The notes below the pieces were generated by a model. The model made no database searches, was not told the origin of the DNA, and saw only the letters and a list, made by a program, of their open reading frames with translations. Shown in pieces: positions 21,661 to 32,990 of a stretch of 64,000 nucleotides of DNA; the first letter of the stretch is position 1; each line of letters begins with the position of its first letter. Both the position numbers and the translations under genes were made by a program. The stretch comes from Schistocephalus solidus (lineage: Eukaryota; Platyhelminthes; Cestoda; Diphyllobothriidea; Diphyllobothriidae): the NCBI GenBank assembly GCA_017591395.1, contig WEDG01000467.1, forward strand, positions 62,001 to 126,000. The letters are read 5' to 3'.

Positions 21661-22975
21661 TCGAACTTAGGGAAGTGCAAGATATAGTTTCATCCTCCTT
21701 AATGTTCTTTTTAGTAACCTGTATATTAACTGACTCAGAGGATTATTCAAAGAAATTCGTACGCTTTCTTTTTTTGGTTCACTTAATGTTGTGTCCATCA
21801 GTTTTTACCGTCTACTTGTGATATTTATAAGCAGGTTCAGTGCTGTTATTCATCCATTTTATATCGTGATCTGTGGCTTTATTGTGTTATTTTTGATAAT
21901 TTCTGCTATTATTTCTGAGAGGAGATTGATGTCTCCTTCTAATCTCAAAACTCTTCTAGTGATTTCTCGGCAGCCATCAGAGTGCAACAGCTATTCATTT
22001 TTTTACCTTACTTGTGTTCAATTTCAGTAGCCAACTACATTCTTCACTATTGCAGCTCGGCTTTCTTTATCGACCAGTTGAGAGTGAATTTAGTATTTCC
22101 GGTAACGTTTTGTCATACGATATCGTAAAAAGTTTACAAAGATGGGAAAGATCAGTATTTTTCGATTTTATACTATTTTTTGTCTGCTGGCCGTTCGAGC
22201 GTGGCTGAGCGATTAAGAGCGCTGGTTGGTAATCGAGAGTCGGTGGTTCAACTCCCAGTTACGGCGGTAAGCGTTTGTCTCGCGTGGTAGGGTCATAAAC
22301 ATTTGCAGTTCCCATTCCAGCACAAGTGTTTGTTTGCTTTCAAATATTTTGCTGAACGCATACGTAATAAGAAAACTATCTTGGGTAGTCCAATAACCCA
22401 TGTCTGCTACCATCGATGACTTCGGCCGTTACAAAATCACGTGCATTTTGACTTCTCGCAAACTGTTCTTCATCTTCATGCATCACGGATTAATCGTTTA
22501 ATTTATGATGCCAGAAAGGGAGCATTTTATCTTACGGTCGTCATTATTATAAGTGGAAATTGATTAACTCCAAACTAATTTATTTATTTCAAAATTTATT
22601 TTGGCACCTTTTTATTTTATTTGACAATTTCCATCTGGATTCTCAAAAAACCGATTGGTATTATTTTTTTGTGGCCAACGTTCTTCCATTTTGCTCAGCT
22701 CATTGGCATACAAAATAACGCTGCTGCGTAAAACGGTATATTATTTGCCTCTATTCCTAATTTAGTAGGGTGCACTTGCATATGCGCAAATGCAATGCCA
22801 GTTCAACTTTCAGAATTTAATAAGGAGGCTTTATATCGAAATATTCCCTAACTTCGGACGCTTTGTGATTTATTAAAATATAATAATCATATGGAGCAAG
22901 AATAATTGCATCAATTTTAGCGAATGAATCACAATACTCTCACAATATAGGTGATTATCAACTTTTTCACAGGGT
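21661..22975. other. unassigned AT-rich interval
   Basis: Apart from the tRNA-like sequence at 22189-22266 I see no coding or repeat signal here. It separates two copies of the same LINE endonuclease segment. Confidence 0.4.
22189..22266 (+). repeat. tRNA-Thr-like sequence (probable SINE head or tRNA pseudogene)
   Basis: The A-box-like TGGCTGAGCGATTAAGAGC is followed by an anticodon-loop-like TTGGTAA (anticodon GGT, Thr) and a B-box GGTTCAACTCC. The outer GCCGT and ACGGC can pair, but four extra bases follow the 5' acceptor strand, so I do not call a functional tRNA. Confidence 0.5.
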
Positions 22976-25150
22976 CCAGTTGTTAAAAAGGGGAAGAGGA
23001 TTAGCAGTTTACATCAAGAGGGGAATTCTTTAATCAGAAGGTACATTTGGTTTTAAACATGGATGTGAAGCAATGTGGTTAAAACTAAAGACCAGTGGGA
23101 CACCAAATATGAATATCCTGACTATACAAACCGTCCAATCAAATTCCAGAGGTTGCTGACGCATTCTTAGGGTTAATTAAGGAGGTTGCCCAAAACATGA
23201 CGCACTGATAGCTGGAGATTTCAAAGCGCAGACGATTGACTTGACCCAGTCGTCAGTACACGGTTCGCGGGATTCCTTTTCTTTGAGACTCTTGAAACGG
23301 AAAAATAATCCATTTCTCGTGCAGAATATTACCTTTCCTACCAGCATCAAATAGGCTAAACGATTAAATTGTCTGGATCTCATCCTTTCGAAACACCCGA
23401 TAAATGCTTGCGAACTTAGGTCCATAGCACTGTTTGGTAAGAATGATCATGTCATGGTGCTGTGGGAACACTTTTTGTGCAGCAATAAAATGGAAACATC
23501 AGATTTTCGGATAAATTTCAAGCGTTGAAGTTTTCCCGCAATGAGAAGTGAACTTTTGTTTGTAAACTGGCCGGACGTCCTCACAGGGCGTTCGGATATC
23601 GACTGGAACATTGTGCAGGAAGTTAAAAGCAATATTTTGCGTCATTATTGCGCGACAAAAGGAGTCCAAAAACAAATCGTCCTGTCTGGTTAATGCACGA
23701 TATAAAGAGGGATTTAAACAGGAAGAACAAACAATGGAGGAAGTATGCCACAACAATACAATCCTTATATTACGATGTATTTTGCCAAAAAACGGAACGA
23801 GCTAAGGTCAAATATCTGTAGACTGTGGAAGGAGTACGGAAAACAAATTTTAAAACGAGCCATATATAAACCAAAATTGCTTTTCAGCTACGTCAATAGC
23901 AGGCTAAAGAACGAAGAGATGGTTGCTGTGTGTAAACAAGTTCTGCCTACATTATTAAATATTTGTACATTTTATTTGCACACTGTCATAATTTTATTTG
24001 GTTACATATGCCTGTTAAAACAGTACCTTGCCGGTACTAACCAAATCTAAATTCTTCGACAATAAGGACATTACCGAAAACAGAGTTAAGGCAGAACACC
24101 TCAGCCATTTCTCGCATCTGTTGTCACCGATTAAGCGGATTTTAACGAGGTTGATTTCCCTTTTTGGAATTAGCAACGCAGTCATGGAAAGCATCAATTT
24201 CACAGAAGAAGATGTGAGGAAAGAGCTTATTGCGCTCAATGAATGTAAATTCGCAGGTCCAGACAAATTGCCTGTTTAGGTTGTGAAAGATCTCACTTGC
24301 CAACTCTCCAGTCGGCCTTTGATCGAGGCAGTCTTCCCTCTGATTGGAAGGTGGAAAATATATACCCCATCCACAAGGGTGGGTCCAGACAAAATGCTAA
24401 CAGCTATCGATCAGCGAGCGTAACATGCATTTAGTGCAAGGTTATGGATAAAAAAGATTAAACTAGCAACTATAAAGTTCTTTGAAGAAAAATATTTCTT
24501 TAGCAGTGTACAACATGGCTTCCTACAAAAAACTCATGCTTAACCAATATGCTCTATTCAATAAAGTTCTAATCATGGTCGTTAGATGAAGGCACGAGGA
24601 TCGGTACTGTTTACATTGACTTAAAAAAGCCTTTGACAATGTTCCACATCATCGTTTACTGTACAAGGTTTGAGAATCTGGGATTATGGGGGACTTGCTA
24701 AATTTGTTAGGGGACTTCTTAATCTGCCGATCGTAGCTTGTGTGCATTGGCAACGCAAATTCAATGCCGTTGCTGGTTTTGAGTGGGGTACCGCAGAGTT
24801 GTATGCTCAGGCAATCATTGTTTTTCATTTTTTTTCATTGATTTCATGAATAGACTGGCCTGCAATAGAGTCATATTTGTAGATGGCATCAGTGTATGAC
24901 GAGCCACCAGATTTTAGAATGATAAACAGACCATACAAGCAGAACTTAACCACTTAGATGAATGGTCCGCGAAAGGGCTGCTGAGGTTCAACCTTGAGAA
25001 GCGTTTAGAGCTGCAGCTCTCATCGAAGAGGTTCAATGGAGATGTTCATCAATACTTTTCTAGCAAAGGAGCTGATTAAATGAAACTGAAAAAAAGACCT
25101 AAGAATCACCATTTGTCATCCCTGAAATTCTCGACTCATTGCCTCAGGGG
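22976..25150 (+). mobile_element. Degenerate CR1-like LINE (endonuclease to RT thumb)
   Basis: Plus-strand remnants across frames: IAGDFKAQTIDLTQS (23210), CLDLILSKHP, KNDHVMVLWEHF (23440, the SDH region), then RT blocks RNELRSNICRLWKEYGK, LLFSYVNSRLKNEEM, HLSHFSHLLSP, KELIALNECKFAGPDKLP, and finally YFLAKELIK near 25060. A stretch of about 100 bp at 23930-24030 interrupts the RT N-terminal region. There are many stops; I see no catalytic motif. Confidence 0.65.
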
Positions 25151-25159
25151 GGTATTTTT

Positions 25160-25840
25160 TTAAGGGACCCATGACTTAACCGAGACAACATCAATAAAAG
25201 ACTAAGGTCTTAGCTATACGAATACTTTTGATTTATTTCCACACGTTAAATAAATAAAACCGAAAGCCAATCGACCATGCGAATTCATTTGTAATAATTT
25301 ATTCTCACCTGCCCTCAAGCCACGACTATCTAAAATGTACGTTTTACCTCTCCTGGATTACTGCTAAATTTGCTTTGGCACAATGCCCTCAGATGGCCAA
25401 AAGAAACTAGAAGCTATTCAAAGATGCTTTACTAGATCCTAGTCCAAATGGGATGGCATCCAAGGCTCATACATGGAACTATGCAATATATATGGTCTTC
25501 AACCCGTCAGGATCAGAAGACTGCAAAATTATCTGTGATTTCTATTCAAAATCATACATGACCAATATATTCTCAGAATGAATAAACTAACAAATCAAAA
25601 TGGCCGCCAATACATTAGAACAAATTGAAATATTATAAAATTCCCAAACTTAAAAATGCCCAACGATCCAACTTCTATTCCATAAGATATGCGATGATAT
25701 GGAATGCCCTGCCAAGTTCTATTACAAAAGGTCGAACCCTACTAGAATTTAAAATAAAAATCAAACGCTATCTGTTAAATTATACTACACATATATTTTT
25801 GAATAAGATAGGACATTTTCAAGTCAGTTCTTCAACATAG
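25160..25840 (+). mobile_element. LINE family C, RT C-terminal fragment
   Basis: Plus-strand remnants include LSKMYVLPLLDYC, GQKKLEAIQRCFTRS, LQPVRIRRLQNYL, RYAMIWNALPSSI and LEFKIKIKRYLLNY. These form the thumb and C-terminal part of a LINE RT related to the minus-strand fragment at 28620-29345 and different from families A and B. Confidence 0.65.
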
Positions 25841-28619
25841 AATTCGGGTCAAAAGGGCTCTCTTAACGCCAGCTTCGAGAATCAACATTCACGCATGCGT
25901 ATTTTGAGTCCTCTGAGCCCTCCTGATGCACCTAGAAGTCAAGCTACAAATCCGATGATGGCGATAACCAATTTACTAGAACAGGATACTTAGGCCAGAA
26001 GCTCCCACGAGTAGTTATTTCGCGTCCATTTCTGAACCTCCTACGATTAACTGCAATGCACATAGAGGGGAAGACTTTACTCACCTGGTTTGTGTAACAC
26101 TCTCTGCGCATGAGCAAGCCATAGCTAGTGGTTAGTGACATGCCAGACTAATAAATGCCTATTCTTTGGCTGCAGGCAAGGCTCTCACTTTAATGATTTA
26201 TATATCCATTATCAAAAGTAGCTTTTTTCTACGGTTAATACTTATTTAAAAATTTATGATAATTTTACATTTTCAAATTTTTCCGATAGCGTCTTTATTT
26301 TTATCCATAATCTTATGATTAATATAGAATTTGCTTTTAAACTAATTTGTTAAACTAATTTTTAAAATCTCTGCTTGTTAGTGTATTTTTGCGTTTTTTA
26401 CATCAGGTATGCTCTACGTAATTCGAATGCGCAACAAGCCTGGTGCCTAGGCTTTGATCTAGCTTGATGAAACGACTAGTACTAGTTGTTTCATAAAGCT
26501 AGATCAAGCATAATCAACACTATATTATCAAATACAACTATGACGTCAATAGGAGAGCATTGAAAGTTTCGTACCGTTGGAATTTTCTTGCTCCTAATCC
26601 ATTTCTACCTTTTCTTAGCAATCAGTTCAAGTAAGTCTAATTATTCGGCAGACCCCACACCGGAATCAACTGCGCTCGCATCTGATTCGAAGTGTCTATG
26701 ACTTCGAATCGACCGCAGACGTTTCTTCTTCTGTCGAATGAATACTCTTGAACTTCCACAACAGACTATTCTTGACCCTAATAATTCCTATCTAGATACA
26801 GTCATCCCCATTCTGTAACACTGTTTTATTTTCAAATTTTTCTATTTGTAAACTTTGAAAGGTAGTTTTTTTTACTTAAAACGAACACCTCATTTCGAAC
26901 ACTGCTATTTAAGCATAGAAACAAAACAGCTAACGTGGTTACGGAAAAGAGGAGTTTGTTTTAGGTTTCTTTCGTGTGATCTTAGGATTTGCCGGCGCCC
27001 AAGAAATGCCCAGTCAATAAACCTATTTATTTATTATTTTATACCCACTTCAGGAGAAGGCGTTTTATTTCAAGGAAAATATGTTACTTCATTATTTATA
27101 GTAACACATTTATTTTAAGTTGAAAATATAGATAAATATATTTTTATTTGAGTTACCGGAAGGGCACTGTCTTTGGAAAAAATTAATTTAAAGGAGTGCT
27201 AAATCATCTACAGTAACATTATGAATAGAAGATCAGCTTCTTGGCGATGACAAAAGACACAACTCAGTGTGATCAAAAAAATAGATAGAAGAGCAGACAT
27301 TGAATACAATCATGGAGCATTTTTTGGAACAGGCATATGTTGAATGGGGTTTGTGGGCTTTTCAGGAGAAAAAAACTGTCACTCCTGGGAGAAAAATATA
27401 CGCGTTAAGTAGGGCCGACATGCTCATTGGAGCGTATGATAGTTCACATCGCTCTTCATCGTGGGAGAAATCATGTAACGACAGGGGCTACTTTTCACCA
27501 CCACAGGTGTGATCCCGATGCGTATCGACTAGCTATAAGCGTAACCGTCAAGGATGCTAGACAAGGGAAACATTTGAATTCAGCATCCGTACGCTTATGG
27601 TCGAACGAGGAACTGACCGTAGAGATCGTGAATGTTATGGAAGAATTGCCAGAGAAGTGCCCATGATACTCTTATTGCTCATTTTTCAGACCACTGACAG
27701 AGGAAGCCGAAACGATCGTCAACAGTCCGTGTAGGGTCGACACCGGGGAGAAGGATATCGCTGCAAGCACCCCCGACTTAAGGCGTGGTAGATGCGATGG
27801 TGGATGAGGTTGTAGTTTTTTGCAAAGGGTCAAGAAAGAGGAGAAATGCGAAGACCAATAAAGCGATTGGAGTTGTCAATATTTCAAAATAATGGTCAAT
27901 ATCAAGAGGGAACGAAAATTGTCTGCAAAGATCGTCTTTTTGAATAAAAGCTAGGTGCATGAGAAAAAAATACTCTACAATGGCATATGAAGCAGCATAG
28001 TAGATTTCTTCTGAAAGGATAAAGGGGAATCTGGCAATTGAGTAAGAAGAAGTCAACATAATGCGCTCAGGGATGCTTGTCAACATGAGAATCGACGATG
28101 AATCTGAGGCCTGCACAGCGCATTATTCAGATTGTAATTCTGACGAGGTTTCTCAACAACTGAAACAGATGTGCTTCAAAGAGAGCATGCAAATATCACA
28201 CGATTGTTTGGAGATCATTTTATGGAGTCACTGGTTACGAAGACATCATAGTTCGTGCACGGAAGACGTAATTTGGATACGTTTTCTAAATTCCCAATGG
28301 CCCTTTCTCGGGGTCATGGAGAAAGCTGCGTTGGAAGGAAAAGGAAAATAAACGGTTAATTGAATCAGTGTTTAGATAAATTTTTCAGTCTTTACTTAAA
28401 AGTAGACAGATTATTTTAAAACTTTACATCAAATGGCAGGTTATTCCAAAGAAAGCAAAACCCGAAAACAAAGAACAGAGAGTGATTATAAGTGAAGGAT
28501 ATAGGAGGCGGTATAATCAGTGAAGAATAACGTAGGTTAAACGGACGACTTACAGGGGAAGAGGCTGAAATTCGGGCAATATATGAATTATGATTAAAGC
28601 GGAAATAGGAAGTATTTGA
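25841..28619. other. unassigned interval
   Basis: I find no convincing gene, domain or element here. The open frames are short and without recognisable motifs. The only clear structure is the palindrome at 26454-26507. Confidence 0.4.
26454..26507. repeat. 54-bp near-perfect palindrome without spacer
   Basis: Two 27-bp arms meet at ACTAGT|ACTAGT and pair at 25 of 27 positions. The left arm starts TTGATCTAGCTTGATGAAAC. It could extrude a cruciform or be the end-to-end remnant of a small inverted-repeat element. Confidence 0.85.
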
Positions 28620-29345
28620 AAGTGTCGGAGGTAAGAGTTACCGAGTAAAATGTCTTTGGACCTTTCCAATTTTAGAACGCCTAGACTCGGTCATTAAACC
28701 AAATAATCGGCAGCAATGCTTAAGTACGGGAAGGAAAAACATTCGATAAAGTCTTAGTTTAATTTCAGGAAGATATAAATTATAAGAAATAAAGCCATTA
28801 ATCTGGGCAGCCTTAGCCGTAATTCTATCGGCATGAGGCGACAGATCTAAATTATTTGTGTAGCTTAAACCTAAGTCCTTGATGATGGCACATTCAGTCA
28901 TATGGGTGCCTCGAAAAATAACTGGATGTGGTAGGTTGGGAAGCATAAAGCACATGCAACGACACTTAGAACGGGAGGGTTCAATTTTCCTTGTTGAGTT
29001 CCACGCGGAAAAAACATGAAAGTCTGCATTAATTTCTTAAAAGCATTGTTCAGCTGAAGATTTAGAAGATGAATATACTCATTTAAGATCGTGGGCATAA
29101 AAACACTGAGAATGTTTAACTGCGGATGTAATATCAAAAATGTAAAGCAAAAACAAAAGAGGACCTAGCATGGTGCTTTGAAGGACACCGCTTACTATAG
29201 GGATCTCAACTGAAAATGTGGACCGCACTTAAACCTTTTGTTTTCGATTGGTTAGATATAACGTAATGCATTCAGGAAGGGGACTATGCAATCTGAAAGC
29301 TTCTAACTTAACTAAGAGGAAAATCACTTAGCTGTTTACTAAGGG
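28620..29345 (-). mobile_element. LINE family C, RT palm and thumb fragment
   Basis: On the minus strand: CITLYLTNRKQK, a SGVLQSTMLGPLLFLLYI block, FYAHDLK (catalytic YADD changed to YAHD, about 29090), IIKDLGLSYTNNLDLSPHAD, KLRLYRMFFLPVLKHC and KIGKVQRHFTR. The catalytic aspartate change, a TGA just after it and frame breaks show a dead copy. Confidence 0.75.
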
Positions 29346-29399
29346 AATTTGGGATGTTTTCGGTTCCAACTGAGTGTGATTAATTAAGTTGGCTTATCT

Positions 29400-30420
29400 G
29401 TTTCTGGGGTTTGGCCTCACCGGTGTCGATTGTATGTTTTACTAGGTGTGTACACCCAATTTTATCCATTAGCCATGTTAATGAGCTCGGGGGCAGAGGT
29501 AAGTACATCAATAGGGAATGTGCTACAGTGCCTACTGTCAGAGGCGAAGGAAGGATGTAAGATAAAGGAGTGGGGCTTAAAGTGACTACTCACACGATGG
29601 CATTATATACGAGGTCGATGTCGTCAAAATAGGTTAGGGAAGAAGTATGGTTGGCATTTGGGGCTAACACGTATCGTCTGTCACGTGTGTAGATAATGCT
29701 ATCATGAGTTTTAATAAAGTCTTACCCAAGAAAGAGGGGCCACGTGCAACGTGATGTCACTAGGAAGTTATGCGCTACATGGGAATAATCGACAACCAAT
29801 TGTAAGGAAATAATCGCAGAGATAGGGATCAAGGTACCATCTGCAGCTTGGAGATGCCGAGGTGTTGGTAAGGGCTTTATGTGACTAAGAAAATAATGTA
29901 GCAGTTTAAGCGGAGTAAAAAGGGATACATTAGATCCGATATCTACGAGTGCGTTGACCATATGGTTGTCGAAGAGCATTGGAATGGTAAATGGAGAAAC
30001 AGGACTGGGCTGGTTAAAATGGGTAAATTTAACGAATGGTGACTTACAGGGAGGGTTGTGCTCGCAATGGCGTGCTTGGGGGCCCGACGCCGTGCAGTAA
30101 TCGCAGTCTGGGTTGTGTTGAGGGAAACGCACCGGTAGGGGGTTCTTATGAGTCATGGGTGATAGGGCAGGGCGGGTTGGTTTGGGGGTGGCACGGGTGG
30201 CATAGGAAGCTGAGGATATTGGTGGTTCATCGTGTAGAGTTGACAAATTTGTATGACTTTCGTGATTTTGTTAAGGGTGTGGACAATAAGAACGTCAGGG
30301 AGTTGAGGGTCGTGTAAACCGGTTAGAAAGCGGTGGAGGGTGAGTCAGTCACGTTCCAAGGATGGAAAACTCGGGATGTAGTGTATATGGGCTGTGAATA
30401 AAACACTGTTGAAACTAAGA
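29400..30420 (-). pseudogene. Gypsy-like gag-pol fragment: gag end, zinc-knuckle-like motif and retropepsin
   Basis: A 174-codon minus-strand frame (30246-29722) carries a Cys/His cluster (CDYCTASGPQARHC), a proline-rich stretch and a retropepsin core (ALVDIGSNVSLFTPLKL) in which the catalytic DTG reads DIG. It closes in TWPLFLG, the place of the conserved ILG. Downstream (29720-29560) a linker-like frame continues (KTHDSIIYTRDRRYVLAP). Upstream (to about 30420) gag-like sequence (LPDVLIVHTLNKITKVIQ) is in another frame. RT and integrase are absent. It is a lineage different from the element at 8675-13890. Confidence 0.65.
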
Positions 30421-30479
30421 GGTGGTATCATCTATTAACATGACTAAAAGACCAGGCATCTAGGAACTATTGCTGAAGG

Positions 30480-31680
30480 TTAGCATTGACGCTTCCATCT
30501 TCTAGAAAGTTTAAAACTATCAAAGAAAAATTACTAGTCTCGTTGCTCTGTCCCAAAAAATCTTCAAACTGATCTTACAGTTTACACACCGCCAAAAACC
30601 CTCCGTCGATTTGACGACGATATACAATATTAGTAATATACCTTTGAACGATGTTACCTCCTAAAATAAGGAATCAAATAGTTTTCCGCCCCGCCTCCTG
30701 AGCACCGCCTTACTACCATGAACTTAGAACGAAGCTGCAAGAAATCTTCTGCACTTTTTTTTATTTCACTGTAGGGCCTCCCAAAAACCATAACCTTCAC
30801 AGTCAAATCCTCTAAAATTTGGTGTAACAGAGTTGATACAGAGAAATCGCCAGCATGAAAGGTAGGTCCCGACGATATATTGGACAAAAATGCGGAAAAA
30901 GACTGGAGTAAATTTAACAGGTTGTTGAGAAGCATTATTGACATTAAAGTCCCAATCTGCTAAAAGAAAATGGAAAAAAAGGTCCATTGCGGATAAACCG
31001 GGAAATTTAAGCTAGTTTCAAGAGGAAGAATGGGTTTCGAAATCGTTTTTGACTTGCAGAAAGTAACGAATAACCATAGGAATAAGGGAGCCAAAGTCAT
31101 AACTCTTAACTTGATTAACGTACCTCAGAATTCTCGGAAATATCCCAAGGTCATAACCGACAGCATAAATAACAAAATAAATTGCGTTGTTATTCCAGCA
31201 TCGAGAACTTGAAACCACGTATTTGAAAGGAACTTTCATTCAGTTAACCCTGCTCTCTTTGTTAATAAAAAGTAACAAATATCAGCAACAAATGTGGCCG
31301 AACTATCCATCGGTTGCACTGACAGATAATCTGCAATTTCACCTGCACTGATGGTGTCAAAATTACTCCGAATAAGCATCTTAAGTCTCGAGGTCCAGAT
31401 AAAATACATCCGTTCATCTTCAGAGAGCCTTCCAATATATTACATGAACCAGCATATAATATATTTTTGAAGGCCATAGAAGAAGATTATATGCAGTAAG
31501 ATTGGAAAACCACACCGTTTCTTCAGTCTGCACAGGGGTCTACACCGGAGTCCAAAAATTATCATCCTATCAGTTTAACCTGCATTTTTTTTTGCAAGAG
31601 CACGGAATAACGTATTGAGAAGCGCCTTATTACATACCTAGGAAAGTAGCGGAGGAAGAAGAACGTACCGTACACTACAT
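30480..31680 (+). mobile_element. Degenerate LINE, early RT fragment
   Basis: Plus-strand remnants near 31380-31640 match the RT fingers of LINEs: a RGPDKIHPFIFREP block, DWKTTPFLQS, and YHPISLTCIFFCKS, in shifting frames. Weaker similarity further left (EKDWSKFNRLLRSIID, near 30890) fits the region between endonuclease and RT. The left boundary is uncertain. Confidence 0.5.
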
Positions 31681-31974
31681 AGAAGGCTTTTGCAGTGGTC
31701 ACTCTTGCCTACCTTGTGTTCTTTCTTCGCAGGAAAAGTAGACAAAAGGCATAGGTCAGGGCTATCAAGTGGATACACACTTTCGTTAGCTCCAACAATT
31801 TATAGGGTAGTATGCCCCATCATCGTTTTTTACAAAATATTTAAGGATATGGAATCCCAGGCATCAGTAAGGGTGGCTGGAAAACGTCTTATAACCTGGA
31901 CTATCAATAGGTAACACTTCTATTAAAATTTCATTTTAAGCGCAAAGGGGCACTATCAAAAGGTAGGCGCAGGC

Positions 31975-32990
31975 TACTGCAAACTACTGAACGGTGTAGT
32001 GTGTAAAGAAGGGGTTGGAGGTACGTTGTTGAAAGTGGTTTGAAGCCGATGTAGATGGTCTGCAGCACATTGCCTGCATCCTGTGCTGTGGTCCAGCATG
32101 TAAGTGAAAAGAGAAAATTCGCAAGACATGACTAACACTGTGAAAACCATGTCGGGCAAAAAGAAGGTGATTCTGCTCGAGAAATGCATCGATGCTTTCT
32201 TAAACAGTGTCTCCATGAGTTTTGAACAAATGGAGGTAAAATTGACCAGTCCTTATTTATTCGCAGCTTGTTGACTCCCGCTCTTAAATAGCAGATTAAT
32301 GGTTGCGGAATTCCGATAGGAAGATAGGACCCAGTAGCAAATGACGTATGAAAAGCAAGGTTAACGGTTTGGTTAATTCTGAAGTAAGTTCCTTTGACGG
32401 CTTAATTGAGATTATATCTGGCCTAGGGGAATTGATTCTTTCAAGTTTACCAAGTCTTTCTGAAAGGGTGATTTTAATAATCGTATTTCCTCGTTGTCAT
32501 GAAGGGGAGGGGGAAATTGGGGTTCTGTTGTAAAGACGGATAGGAAGAACACAAAGCAATGTTCAGAATTTTATTTTGTATCTGAGATTTCCGTACCTAC
32601 CGCAATTTTTAACAATGGAATAGGATCCACTTCCGTATAAGCTGCCATATTACTGTAAAACACTTTGGAATTGACCATGACGCTGTTCAACAGATGATTT
32701 TCAAATACTCGCCTATGACTGCTGATGATAATTTTACACCAATATTTGCGTATTTTATGAGTGTTGAGTGATTCAGGTGTTCTATCAATGAGATATCCTT
32801 GTCACAGTTTTAGTTCCTTCTTTAAGCAAGAAGTCAGCCAGCGAGGTCTGTTTCCAATACAGCGTATGCCGGTACAATCTTTTTATCTCCGCAAACAACA
32901 TTATGATAACGTTGCTACTAAACTTACACCAGTAATAAAATTATAACAATGTACGGTTTTGTGCACATCCGTTTTGTTCGCCCTTCTACG
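31975..32990 (-). mobile_element. CR1-like LINE family A, RT N-terminal fragment
   Basis: Minus-strand blocks in order: a W-x-T-S-x-LKKE-like linker (32900-32800), SHRRVFENHLLNSVMVNSKVF (about 32720), PIPLLKIAVGTEISD, FFLSVFTTEPQFPPP, SKELTSELTKPLTLLF and FLEQNHLLFARHGF (about 32190-32150). They match the RT N-terminal region of copies A1 to A3. Several frameshifts; no catalytic motif remains. Confidence 0.65.

Noticed and set aside
22189..22266. Functional tRNA-Thr(GGT) gene
   Set aside because: There are extra bases between acceptor and D arm, and the D arm is not canonical.
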